64,000 nt of DNA, from positions 1-64,000 of the forward strand of contig NZ_WOFE01000008.1 of assembly GCF_016881405.1 (NCBI RefSeq). The letters are read 5' to 3'. The position numbers and the translations under genes were made by a program. Each line of letters starts with the position of its first letter. Position 1 is the stretch's first letter. Under the pieces are notes generated by a model that searched no databases, was not told where the DNA came from, and saw nothing but the letters and a program-made list of their open reading frames with translations. This document shows positions 1 through 8,372 of the stretch, piece by piece. Origin of the DNA: Deefgea chitinilytica. Lineage in GTDB: Bacteria > Pseudomonadota > Gammaproteobacteria > Burkholderiales > Chitinibacteraceae.

Positions 1-223
1 CCTTTAGGCGTAACCCGCCAATCTGATTTCGATGTTACAAAAATCAATCAGCGCGGGTTGATAAAACTAACCCGCCCTACATGGCTTCTTCGGCTTGATA
101 TGAGGGGTTTTAAAACCCCTGCTCGACAAGTTACCTATAAAAAGCGTAGGTACGATTAGCATGGCGTAATCGGACGCAAGCGCATTTTTCCGAATACGCT
201 GCGCTAATCGGAGCTACGATGCT
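1..223. repeat. Intergenic repeat cluster at window start
   Basis: No gene is visible in 1-203. The stretch holds GC-rich inverted motifs: GGCGTAACCCGCC, then GCGGGTTG and CCCGCCCTAC near 50-80. A second imperfect palindrome at about 145-223 has arms CGTAGGTACGATTAGC and GCTAATCGGAGCTACG. This resembles the short palindromic intergenic repeats common in betaproteobacteria. The second palindrome runs into the 3' end of the HAD gene and supplies its stop codon. The right edge is approximate. Confidence 0.5.
85..127. repeat. Dispersed repeat R1, copy 1
   Basis: A 43-bp segment that recurs in inverted orientation at 6655-6698 with about three differences. Its core is the perfect 18-bp palindrome AGGGGTTTTAAAACCCCT, flanked by CGGCTTGATATG. 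It lies in non-coding sequence downstream of the HAD gene. Two copies in 64 kb in opposite orientation suggest a REP-like or MITE-like family. Function is unknown. Confidence 0.75.
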
Positions 224-701
224 TAAACCATCTTTTTATAAATTTTATGTCTTCATCTGTTAAACCAGTTTCATGATTTATCAGGTAAAGGCCTTTGCAG
301 TTTCTTGAAAATAGCTCTTCGCTATCGTCAAGTATTAAGTAATTAAAAATTAGATGCTCTTGGCAGTAATGCTCAATTTCAATTTGCCGGTTTGACAATG
401 AAATTGACGGCGTGATACCAATAATTCTGTGCTGCAATTTGTAATTAAAGATGTTTTTCAATTCTTGAAAAGCTCGACCTTCTCGCCAAGATGAAGAAAT
501 GACAACTTCAATGTCAGGCACGCTACGAAGTAGGCGCTCAAATTTTGGGAGTTGTGAAAAGGTGTTATCGAATCCTGGATGGAGAACACCATCAAAATCC
601 AGAAAAATGATTTTTCGATTTTTAGCATTGTGTGCAGAATGAATGTGCAATAACTTTTTTAAGAGTTGTAATGGCATTTGTATGTAAAAGCTCCGCAGCA
701 T
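204..701 (-). CDS. HAD-like hydrolase domain protein
   Basis: A 165-residue protein with the halo-acid dehalogenase fold signature. Motif I is FLDFDGVLHP with the DxD pair at about residues 35-37, motif II is VVISSSWREG at 66-75, and an acidic motif ILDDS is at about 123-127. There is no obvious cap domain. It matches the small family often listed as 'HAD domain in Swiss Army Knife RNA repair proteins', but the substrate cannot be read from the sequence and a phosphatase role is inferred. It stands alone, downstream of ilvC and on the same strand, separated by a terminator. The last codons (HRSSD and the stop) lie inside a dispersed palindromic repeat, so the native C-terminus may have been replaced. 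Confidence 0.75.
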   Translation of the reverse strand: MLRSFYIQMPLQLLKKLLHIHSAHNAKNRKIIFLDFDGVLHPGFDNTFSQLPKFERLLRSVPDIEVVISSSWREGRAFQELKNIFNYKLQHRIIGITPSISLSNRQIEIEHYCQEHLIFNYLILDDSEELFSRNCKGLYLINHETGLTDEDIKFIKRWFKHRSSD

Positions 702-752
702 GTTGCTAAAAATTATTAAACGAATGCCATTAGACTACAAGTTACGTGGATA

Positions 753-784
753 GAAAAAAACCGGCGCAAAGCCGGTTTTTTTTA
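753..784. terminator. Bidirectional Rho-independent terminator
   Basis: ACCGGC-GCAAA-GCCGGT stem-loop at about 760-777 with A and T runs on the two sides, so it could work on either strand. It most likely ends ilvIHC transcription (minus strand) before the HAD gene. Confidence 0.85.
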
Positions 785-809
785 TTTGACCATCATTTTA
801 GCGAGCGAA

Positions 810-887
810 ACGCGATTGGGCGCGAAGCTAGTGGCGACGTGTACGAAGTCGTACACGAGCCGCGCAGCGACAAAGCATCAATCGCGT
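810..887. other. Nested inverted repeats in the ilvC 3' region
   Basis: Outer arms ACGCGATTG (810-818) and CAATCGCGT (879-887) enclose a perfect inner hairpin with arms CGTGTACGA (838-846) and TCGTACACG (849-857). The structure lies just after the ilvC stop, before the T-rich terminator. It may be a transcript-stabilising 3' structure or a palindromic repeat. No protein is encoded here. Confidence 0.6.
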
Positions 888-903
888 TGCAGCCGCTTAA
901 AAA

Positions 904-1938
<1,035 letters not shown>

Positions 1939-1969
1939 TTAAATGATATGGGTATTGCTTATGGGGTAT

Positions 1970-1991
1970 TTCCTGTGTTTGGCTACAGGAA
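1970..1991 (-). promoter_or_regulatory. Hairpin in the ilvH-ilvC spacer
   Basis: Perfect 7-bp arms TTCCTGT and ACAGGAA around an 8-base loop between ilvH and ilvC. No T-run follows, so it is more likely an mRNA processing or stability element than a terminator. Confidence 0.45.
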
Positions 1992-2000
1992 GATGCCCTG

Positions 2001-2492
2001 TTAAAGTTTTAGGATCCGCTCGCCACGACCAATGCCAGAGGCGCCGGTACGGACGGTTTCTAAAATTGCCGATTGATCGAGTGCGCTGATGAAAGCGCTG
2101 AGCTTTTCACCGGTGCCAGTGAGTTCAATCGTGTAGGTTTTTTCAGTCACGTCGATGATACGACCACGGAAAATATCCGCCATGCGTTTCATTTCTTCGC
2201 GGTCTTTGCCAGTGGCGCGTACCTTGATGAGCATCAGTTCACGCTCAATATGATCAGCCTCGTTCAGGTCGATCACTTTAACCACTTCGATCAGCTTGTT
2301 GAGCTGCTTGGTGATTTGTTCGATCACGTCTTCCGAGCCGTGCGTGACAATCGTCATCCGGCTCATGGTTGGATCTTCGGTGGTTTGCACCGTCAGTGAG
2401 TCAATATTGTAGCCACGAGCAGAAAACAGACCCGTAACGCGCGATAGCGCACCGGCTTCGTTCTCAATCAGGACAGATAAAATATGGCGCAT
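2001..2492 (-). CDS. ilvH: Acetolactate synthase small (regulatory) subunit
   Basis: 163 residues from the preferred start. It binds the large subunit and confers activity and valine feedback inhibition. The N-terminal ACT domain begins MRHILSVLIENEAGALSRV, with RGYNIDSLTV following, and a second ALS_ss_C domain ends at GRGERILKL. I prefer the ATG at 2492 over the one two codons upstream because AAGGAG lies 8 bases before it. Six bases separate it from ilvI, so the two are translated from one message. The length and order match ilvIH of other betaproteobacteria. Confidence 0.96.
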   Translation of the reverse strand: MRHILSVLIENEAGALSRVTGLFSARGYNIDSLTVQTTEDPTMSRMTIVTHGSEDVIEQITKQLNKLIEVVKVIDLNEADHIERELMLIKVRATGKDREEMKRMADIFRGRIIDVTEKTYTIELTGTGEKLSAFISALDQSAILETVRTGASGIGRGERILKL

Positions 2493-2504
2493 TCTCATCT
2501 CTCC

Positions 2505-4265
2505 TTAGCAAAGATTGCCGTAGTCACGGTTGTTTTCAAATGGCACGAGCTGCATTGATTGCATATGCGGCGGTAAATCCATTTGGTTAAGGCCTTTCCC
2601 GTTTTGAATCATTGGGAAGACGTTCGCTTTTGGATTGGTGATGAAATCCATAAATACCAAACGCTCTTTCATCGCAAAGGCTTCGCGCAATGCAGGCTCA
2701 ACGTCGGCTGGCTTAGTGATTTGCATACCAACGTGACCGTAGGCTTCTGCCAATTTTACAAAGTCTGGTAGCGCATCCACATACGACTCAGAATAACGCG
2801 TGCCGTAGAAGAACTCTTGCCATTGGCGCACCATACCCAGATAACCATTATTCAAGTTAATGATTTTCACAGGGGTGTGGTATTGCTTGCAGGTTGATAA
2901 TTCTTGGATATTCATCTGAATTGAGCCGTCGCCAGTAATACAAGCCACTGTCGCATCAGGATTGGCGAGTTGTGCGCCCATTGCGGCGGGCAAGCCAAAG
3001 CCCATCGTGCCTAAACCACCAGAGTTAATCCATTGGCGTGGGCGATTGAACGCATAGTATTGCGCCGTGTACATTTGGTGCTGACCCACGTCGGAAGTAA
3101 TAATGGCGTCGCCACCTGTTACTTCATACAGTTTTTGCATCACAAATTGCGGCTGAATGATTTCGCTGTCGGCTGGGTACCATAAGCTCTTCGGAGCGCG
3201 CCAGTCGTTGATTTGATCCCACCATGCATTGAGCGCTTTTTCGCTTGGTTTCGCGTTGGTTTCTTTGAGAACTGCGATCAAATCTTTGAGAACGTCTTTC
3301 ACGTCGCCGACGATAGGCACATCGACTTTCACGCGTTTGGCAATCGACGACGGATCAATATCGATTTGCACAATGCGTTTTGCTTGCGACAAGAAATGCT
3401 TCGGGTTTGAGATCACGCGGTCATCAAAGCGCGCGCCGATCGCGATAATCGTATCCGCGTATTGCATTGCCATATTGGCTTCATACGTACCATGCATCCC
3501 CAACATGCCGACGAACTGCGGATCCGAGCCTGGATAGGCACCCAAACCCATCAGCGTATTGGTGCATGGCAAATTAAGCATACGAACCAATTCAGTCACT
3601 TCAGCGGCGGCATTACCCAATACCGCGCCACCACCGACATAAATGAACGGACGTTTGGCTTCGGCCAGCATCTGTGCTGCTTTTTTGATCTGACCTGGGT
3701 GGCCTTTCACTGGTGGGTTGTAGCTGCGAATTGATACCGATTTTGGATATTCAAAAACGTATTTAGCTTGCGTTACGTCTTTTGGCACATCAATCACAAC
3801 GGGGCCAGGGCGGCCTGTGGTCGCGATATGGAAGGCTTTTTTAACCGTCGTCGCAAGGTCTTTGATGTCTTTGACCAAGAAGTTGTGTTTTACGATAGGG
3901 CGTGAGCAACCCACCATATCGACTTCTTGGAAAGCGTCTGAACCAATCGCTGGCGTGCCGACTTGGCCGGAAATCACCACCATTGGGATCGAATCCATAA
4001 ACGCGGTTGCAATGCCAGTTAAAGCATTGGTCGCGCCTGGGCCGGATGTCACCAGCGCTACACCGATTTTTTCGGAAGAGCGCGAATAAGCATCAGCAGC
4101 ATGGACTGCGGCTTGTTCATGACGAACGAGAACGTGTTTGAATTTATTTTGTTTGAAAATCGCATCATAGATTTCCAAAACGGCGCCACCGGGATAGCCG
4201 AATACGAACTCGACATTTTCTTCGGCAAGACAGCGCGCGAGAATTTCTGCGCCCGAAATCTGCAT
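2505..4265 (-). CDS. ilvI: Acetolactate synthase large (catalytic) subunit
   Basis: 586 residues from the ATG at 4265. A ThDP- and FAD-dependent enzyme that condenses pyruvate with pyruvate or 2-oxobutyrate, the first common step of branched-chain amino acid synthesis. Seen are the N-terminal ThDP-pyrimidine domain with the catalytic glutamate region (FGYPGGAVLEIYD), LVTSGPGATN, a central FAD-binding domain, and the C-terminal ThDP-pyrophosphate motif GDGSIQMNIQELST...NNGYLGM. An in-frame GTG at 4352 would add 29 residues that do not resemble the family, so the ATG with AGGAT upstream is preferred. First gene of ilvIHC, with a long untranslated leader described separately. Confidence 0.97.
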   Translation of the reverse strand: MQISGAEILARCLAEENVEFVFGYPGGAVLEIYDAIFKQNKFKHVLVRHEQAAVHAADAYSRSSEKIGVALVTSGPGATNALTGIATAFMDSIPMVVISGQVGTPAIGSDAFQEVDMVGCSRPIVKHNFLVKDIKDLATTVKKAFHIATTGRPGPVVIDVPKDVTQAKYVFEYPKSVSIRSYNPPVKGHPGQIKKAAQMLAEAKRPFIYVGGGAVLGNAAAEVTELVRMLNLPCTNTLMGLGAYPGSDPQFVGMLGMHGTYEANMAMQYADTIIAIGARFDDRVISNPKHFLSQAKRIVQIDIDPSSIAKRVKVDVPIVGDVKDVLKDLIAVLKETNAKPSEKALNAWWDQINDWRAPKSLWYPADSEIIQPQFVMQKLYEVTGGDAIITSDVGQHQMYTAQYYAFNRPRQWINSGGLGTMGFGLPAAMGAQLANPDATVACITGDGSIQMNIQELSTCKQYHTPVKIINLNNGYLGMVRQWQEFFYGTRYSESYVDALPDFVKLAEAYGHVGMQITKPADVEPALREAFAMKERLVFMDFITNPKANVFPMIQNGKGLNQMDLPPHMQSMQLVPFENNRDYGNLC

Positions 4266-4704
4266 GGGTTTATCCTGAGTCAATAATTGATCGGTTTTTG
4301 CAAGCTGCGTTTGCAACAGGCTACTACTGACCTTGGGGTCAGCAGCCAACACCTCACGGGTAAGCGCTTTGGCCTACCTCCTCCTGTGGGTGTTTTTATT
4401 AACTGGATGTTCCGCCGTCTATTGGCTTTTGGCCGTTTTAGACGAAAGTGCGCTTCGCTTGCGGTCTATCTCAGTGCCCCTGCCGTTTGTTTTAAACGAC
4501 CGGTCGCTATAGTGACTTTTGTGTAGGGGGTTAAAGGTAAACGATGAACCTTGTTTTGGCAAGTTTTTCTGGCTGAAAAAGGCGCTCCAGCGCAACCGCA
4601 AAACTCATGACGACAGCAGCTAATGCTTTTGTTAGTATTAATTTCCTGTTTTTGCTCATGTTCATTGACGTGTGCATTCGCATGTGGCGTTTTTCGGAGG
4701 TGGT
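4266..4704. promoter_or_regulatory. Divergent regulatory region ilvI / sigma factor operon
   Basis: 439 bases without a convincing gene. On the ilvI side there is a perfect stem-loop CTGACC-TTGG-GGTCAG at 4327-4342. A near-consensus ribosome binding site, AGGAGGAGGTAGG, sits at about 4373-4385 on the minus strand with no start codon at normal spacing. Towards the sigma gene lies copy 1 of repeat R2 (4570-4624). Both promoters should lie here. The long structured ilvI leader suggests regulation by attenuation or an RNA-binding factor, but no leucine/valine-rich leader peptide is evident. Confidence 0.5.
4570..4624. repeat. Dispersed repeat R2, copy 1
   Basis: About 55 bp shared with 21612-21666, including the exact 16-mer AAAACTCATGACGACA and the flank GGCTGAAAAA. 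Read on the minus strand, both copies keep one reading frame encoding VVMSF..AL...FQP.K, and the hairpin GCGCT..AGCGC overlaps it. It may be the remnant of a small mobile or coding element. A 42-codon minus-strand frame beginning MSKNRKLIL reads through this copy without a stop. Confidence 0.6.
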
Positions 4705-5271
4705 TTGGCCAGTTCGCAGCAATTGAATGACTTCTTGGCGCGGGTGGAGCGCCGTGCTTGGCGGCAAGCGCAATATGCGGTTCGCGACGATGAACATGCG
4801 CTCGATATTGTGCAGGATGCAATGCTCAAATTAGCAACGCGCTATGCCGACAAGTCTGAGGCGGAATGGCCGATGTTATTCCAAACCATTCTGCAAAACA
4901 CCATCCGCGATTTTCAGCGCCGAGCTAAGTTGCGCAATTTTTGGGTGTCTTTGTTTGCTAAATTTTCCAATCATCAGAATGAAGACGAGGCCGATACTGA
5001 CCCGCTGAATCATTTACCGCACATCAGTGAATTAAACCCCAGTGCCGAAGCCGAAGTGGATCAACAACAGAAAATGGCGCTGATTGAGGCTGGACTAACG
5101 GTATTACCTGCCCGTCAACGAGAAGCCTTTCTGCTGCGTTATTGGGAAGAGCTCGATGTAACGGAGACGGCGCAAGTGATGGGGTGCTCAGAAGGCAGCG
5201 TGAAAACGCATTGTTCTCGTGCTTGTCATAGTTTGGCTGCATGGCTTAAAGAAAGGGGAGTCACCCTATGA
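4705..5271 (+). CDS. ECF-type RNA polymerase sigma factor
   Basis: 188 residues. Sigma70 region 2 spans about 10-75 (AVRDDEHALDIVQDAMLKLA). Region 4 spans about 125-180 (LPARQREAFLLRYWEELD, then a helix-turn-helix with EGSVKTHCSRA). It directs core polymerase to a specialised promoter set. I choose the TTG start at 4705 because GGAGG lies four bases upstream and family proteins begin with ASSQ-like residues at this point; a GTG at 4672 has no ribosome binding site. It heads a four-gene operon in which every junction overlaps by four bases. The next gene encodes a small membrane protein that could be its anti-sigma factor (inferred). Confidence 0.88.
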   Translation: MASSQQLNDFLARVERRAWRQAQYAVRDDEHALDIVQDAMLKLATRYADKSEAEWPMLFQTILQNTIRDFQRRAKLRNFWVSLFAKFSNHQNEDEADTDPLNHLPHISELNPSAEAEVDQQQKMALIEAGLTVLPARQREAFLLRYWEELDVTETAQVMGCSEGSVKTHCSRACHSLAAWLKERGVTL

Positions 5272-5597
5272 ATGAAGAAGAATTCGGCCGTTTGAGCCAA
5301 AAAATTGCGGATGCTCCTGTTCCTGAGTCAGTGCAAAATCGCTTGAGACAAGCTCGGCAAGCGGCGCTGGCGCACGGTGCGCAGTCGATGGCTACGCGTG
5401 GCGGTTGGATTGCTTTGGTATTGAGTTATCCGAAGTTTGCTCTGACGAGTTTGGCTTTATTGCTTGCGATTGGCCTTGCGGTGTTGCAACAGCAGCGTAG
5501 CCAGCCCGATGCGGCGATTGATATTGCTCTTTTGAGTAGCGATGTACCGATGGAAATGCTACTTGATGCTGCCATGCTGGAGGCTCAAGAACAATGA
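5268..5597 (+). CDS. DUF3619-like single-pass membrane protein, possible anti-sigma
   Basis: 109 residues. A soluble N-terminal part (about 1-45, charged, helical) is followed by one hydrophobic segment at about 58-77 (FALTSLALLLAIGLAVL) and a short acidic tail rich in leucine and methionine. It matches the DUF3619 family, found after sigma factors of this type in betaproteobacteria. A cytoplasmic domain plus one membrane span right after a sigma gene, with ATGA overlap, is the usual anti-sigma arrangement. That role is inferred; no zinc-binding HxxxCxxC motif is present. Confidence 0.75.
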   Translation: MNEEEFGRLSQKIADAPVPESVQNRLRQARQAALAHGAQSMATRGGWIALVLSYPKFALTSLALLLAIGLAVLQQQRSQPDAAIDIALLSSDVPMEMLLDAAMLEAQEQ

Positions 5598-5998
5598 AAC
5601 GTTGCGCTTTGCTGCTGTTGATGTGTTTTTCGACGGCTTGCTTGTATGCGGCTGATGCTGTGCCATGGAATACATTAACCCCGGCTCAGCGCGAAGTACT
5701 GGCACCGATGGCGAATCAATGGGCGACATTGCCTATGGAGGATCAACAGCGTTTTTCTGCGTTGGCGGCACGTTTGCCCAATATGCCTGTTGAAAAACAA
5801 GCTAGAATGCGCGAGCGTTTTAGTCGCTGGGCCGCTTGGACGCCCGAGCAGCGGGAAAGAGCGCGCGAGAATTATCGCCGTTTGCAGGCGCTGCCACCGG
5901 AGGAGCGAAAACTGCTGATGGAAAAAATGCACCGTAAGCACGAGTACAGAGCTAGCCGAAGTCAATCCATACAATCTGAAGTCGAAAGCAAAAAATGA
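5594..5998 (+). CDS. DUF3106 exported protein
   Basis: 134 residues with a signal peptide (MKRCALLLLMCFSTACLYA, with probable cleavage after AYA or YAA). Three repeats of the DUF3106 type follow: W..LTPAQREVLAPMANQW, L....QQRFSALAARL and WTPEQRERARENYRRLQALPPEER. The signal peptide contains TAC, but this is not a convincing lipobox. The basic, helical repeats suggest a periplasmic protein that may serve as signal or stress sensor for the sigma factor upstream, loosely like CpxP or Spy-type chaperones (inference). Four-base overlaps on both sides tie it to the operon. Confidence 0.8.
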   Translation: MKRCALLLLMCFSTACLYAADAVPWNTLTPAQREVLAPMANQWATLPMEDQQRFSALAARLPNMPVEKQARMRERFSRWAAWTPEQRERARENYRRLQALPPEERKLLMEKMHRKHEYRASRSQSIQSEVESKK

Positions 5999-6555
5999 TA
6001 GAAAATCAATTATCAACCGCCGGATTGATCCGCCGGATGGTGTCGTTTATGTATGAAATATTATTGCTGACGGCTTTATTGCTGATTGCCGAAGGCGTGT
6101 TTCAGGGAGTATTCCAGATTGTTTCCGGATTAAGTGTGACGCAGTTGAGCGATTATCCGTGGCTGGGGGCGTTGAACTTTGTATGGTTGCTGGTGGTGAC
6201 TTTGCTGTATTTTGGCTGGTGCTGGATGCGCGGCGGGCAAACCTTGGCGATGAAGACTTGGCGCACTCGTTTATTAATGCAAGATGGCAGCAGTTTAACG
6301 CGCAAAGCGGTGTTAATTCGCTTTACCGTTGCGAGCGTGTGCTACGGTTCTTTATTGCCAGTGTATCTATTGGCGCGCAAACAAGCTGAATATCAGCCCT
6401 TGTTATGGGTTTCGTTGGCGCTGTTTGTATTGCCCTTGCTGTGGGCGCTGTTTGATCGCGATAAGCAATTCATTCACGACCGTCTCGCTCAAACACGAAT
6501 GGTTTTCTTCCCGAAGGAAGTACTATCTAAACACGCGAAGCCTGAGAGTGATTGA
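5995..6555 (+). CDS. RDD family inner-membrane protein
   Basis: 186 residues with an RDD domain: the first helix begins AGLIRRMVSFMYEILLLTALL (the R of the RDD-type motif is present), a second is near 55-75, and a third and fourth near 115-155, ending in DRDKQFIHDRLAQTRMV, the family's closing signature. Function of the family is unresolved; some members are linked to ion transport. Last gene of the sigma factor operon. Its TGA stop is directly followed by hairpin element E2. Confidence 0.88.
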   Translation: MIENQLSTAGLIRRMVSFMYEILLLTALLLIAEGVFQGVFQIVSGLSVTQLSDYPWLGALNFVWLLVVTLLYFGWCWMRGGQTLAMKTWRTRLLMQDGSSLTRKAVLIRFTVASVCYGSLLPVYLLARKQAEYQPLLWVSLALFVLPLLWALFDRDKQFIHDRLAQTRMVFFPKEVLSKHAKPESD

Positions 6556-6605
6556 TGGGTATTTTCATATAGGCTTTGTTTAGTAAGGTGTTTGAATGTA
6601 TACCT
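6556..6605. repeat. GGGTAT...ATACCT hairpin element, copy E2
   Basis: Starts immediately after the TGA stop of the RDD gene with TGGGTAT and ends GTATACCT about 50 bp later. The outer arms pair (GGTAT with ATACC) while the inner pairing is weaker than in the other copies. Member of the family also seen at 19999, 27709, 38268, 50352 and 63334. Confidence 0.55.
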
Positions 6606-6654
6606 ACCTATTATCTGCAATATTCAGATTTGGCGTTGATATTGTTTCGCGCTC

Positions 6655-6698
6655 GTCGAGCTGGGGATTTTAAAACCCCTCATATCAAGCCGACGAAG
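6655..6698. repeat. Dispersed repeat R1, copy 2
   Basis: Inverted copy of the element at 85-127, with the same GGGGnTTTTAAAACCCC core and CATATCAAGCCG flank. It lies in the convergent spacer between the RDD gene and lnt. Confidence 0.75.
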
Positions 6699-6729
6699 TC
6701 GGTGCAGATATATGGGTCGCCTTCTTTTG

Positions 6730-6761
6730 CTTACTTTTCTTGGCGAGGCAAGAAAAGTAAG
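6730..6761. terminator. Long perfect hairpin between convergent genes
   Basis: Perfect 12-bp arms CTTACTTTTCTT (6730-6741) and AAGAAAAGTAAG (6750-6761) around GGCGAGGC. The sequence type is a common proteobacterial intergenic repeat. Here it may end transcription of the sigma operon and of lnt from the opposite side. There is no long T-run, so efficiency is uncertain. Confidence 0.5.
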
Positions 6762-6826
6762 TCCCCGTCGCGGATTGCGACTGTAAAACACCGTGCCGCA
6801 GGCACTTAAAACCATCAACACAAAAT

Positions 6827-8368
6827 CTAAAAATCGCCCTTTTTTCTTCGTCGTTGCAAAATTCCCGCCAGCAGTAATATCCCAAACATCAGGCCGATCA
6901 CCGGCTTGTCGCCTGCCCATTGATACGGCGTTGTGCCTTGCATGTGACGCACTTCGCCTTCCAGAATGCCGGTTTGTTCTGGGGCGAGTACGGCGACAAA
7001 TTGTCCTTTCGGGTTGATGATGGCGGTTTTGCCGGTGTTGGTGGCGCGGATTAAGTAGCGGCCATTTTCCAGTGCGCGGGCGCGTGCCATTTGCGCGTGC
7101 TGCTCGGCCGCCCAAGAGCCATCAAACCACGCCATATTGGTGAAGTTCGCCAGCAACGTGGCATTAGCGGCATTGACGCGGATTTCATCACCAAAGACGT
7201 CTTCGTAACACACATTCGCCGCCACTTTCCCGCCTACAATATCAAACGGTGCTTGCGCCAACGGTGCGCGCTGAAAACCGCTGAGCGGCATGTCGAGCAC
7301 TTTATAAATGCTGCCAAACAGCCACGGCAGTGGAATGTGCTCACCAAATGGCACCAAATGCGATTTACCGTAGGGCGTGGCATCAGGTTGGGCCAGGTTC
7401 ACCACCGAATTGTAATAATGCTGCGGATTTTCACCTTGCGTGGCGACGCCGAGTAATAACGTTGCCGATTTGGCTGCGGCCGCCGCACGTAACTCTTCAA
7501 CATACCAAGCTGGGATGTCCTTGAAGAAAGACGGTATCGCTGTTTCCGGCATTAAAATCAATTGACCTTTGGCTTGCTGGGTGAGTTTGAGATAGTTTTC
7601 TAAGCTCTGCATGTAAAACGCCGAATTCCATTTCATGCTCTGCTCAATATTGCCTTGTAAGACGCTGACCTTGACGGGTTCACCCATCGGCTGAGTCCAC
7701 GTAATTTGGCTGAGCAAACTGCTGGTGCTGATCACGGCAATCGCAAGGCCGAGCGCAAAGCGCTTGTCGACTAAAAAAATGCTGACGCAGAGAGCGACTA
7801 ACCAGCCTGCGCCATAGGTGCCAATAATTGGGTATAGCCCGCCAAGCCAATCAATATAGGCGCTACCAATCGACGCCCACGGAAAACCCGTAAACAACCA
7901 GCCGCGTAGCCATTCGGTTAAAAGAAATAGTGTTGGAGCGAGTAGTGTGAAACGCCATTTTTCAGGGCAGGGCAGTCGCCAAGTGAGCCAACCTGCCAGC
8001 ATTGGAAATAGGGCTAAATAAGCAGCAAATAAGAAAACGGCGGTAGCAGCTAACGGTGCGGGCATATTGCCATGGGTATGTAGGCTAATGTAAATCCAGC
8101 TGGCGTTGCCAATGAAATACCCCAAGCCCCAGATAAAACTCGGCAGTAGTGCGCGCCGCGCAGAGCCGGCTTGTTGCCAACCGTAAAACAAGACCCATAG
8201 CGAAATGAGCAGCACCCAGGCTTGCGACAGCGGGGCAAATGCAATTACAGCGGCTGCGCCACTCAGAAATTGAAGGAGTAATACGGTAGGGCGATTGAGT
8301 GTCATCGATTGGCTTTTGGGCGGGTGGGGGCGATGAATCGGTGGTATGAATCGATTCATCGCCAGCAA
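6827..8368 (-). CDS. lnt: Apolipoprotein N-acyltransferase
   Basis: Up to 513 residues, the family's usual size. It transfers an acyl chain from phospholipid to the N-terminal cysteine of lipoproteins in the inner membrane, the last step of lipoprotein maturation. Six to seven N-terminal membrane segments are followed by a nitrilase-like periplasmic domain. The catalytic triad candidates are E in MPETAIP (about 272), K in YGKSHLVPFGEH (about 334) and C in NVCYEDVFG (about 385), and a final membrane helix is near 490. The start is uncertain: TTG at 8368, ATG at about 8359 or ATG at about 8305. The last gives the most family-like N-terminus. Last gene of the miaB-phoH-ybeY-corC-lnt cluster. Confidence 0.96.
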   Translation of the reverse strand: MLAMNRFIPPIHRPHPPKSQSMTLNRPTVLLLQFLSGAAAVIAFAPLSQAWVLLISLWVLFYGWQQAGSARRALLPSFIWGLGYFIGNASWIYISLHTHGNMPAPLAATAVFLFAAYLALFPMLAGWLTWRLPCPEKWRFTLLAPTLFLLTEWLRGWLFTGFPWASIGSAYIDWLGGLYPIIGTYGAGWLVALCVSIFLVDKRFALGLAIAVISTSSLLSQITWTQPMGEPVKVSVLQGNIEQSMKWNSAFYMQSLENYLKLTQQAKGQLILMPETAIPSFFKDIPAWYVEELRAAAAAKSATLLLGVATQGENPQHYYNSVVNLAQPDATPYGKSHLVPFGEHIPLPWLFGSIYKVLDMPLSGFQRAPLAQAPFDIVGGKVAANVCYEDVFGDEIRVNAANATLLANFTNMAWFDGSWAAEQHAQMARARALENGRYLIRATNTGKTAIINPKGQFVAVLAPEQTGILEGEVRHMQGTTPYQWAGDKPVIGLMFGILLLAGILQRRRKKGDF

Positions 8369-8372
8369 GGCA

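Noticed and set aside
4466-4822. Minus-strand frames of 60-118 codons between ilvI and the sigma gene
   Set aside because: They overlap the sigma factor coding start and the R2 repeat, with no family match; only the 42-codon MSKNRK frame was judged worth mentioning.
6685-7115. Minus-strand frames with AKKSKQKKA-like peptides
   Set aside because: Translation of a common intergenic hairpin repeat and an off-frame reading of lnt.
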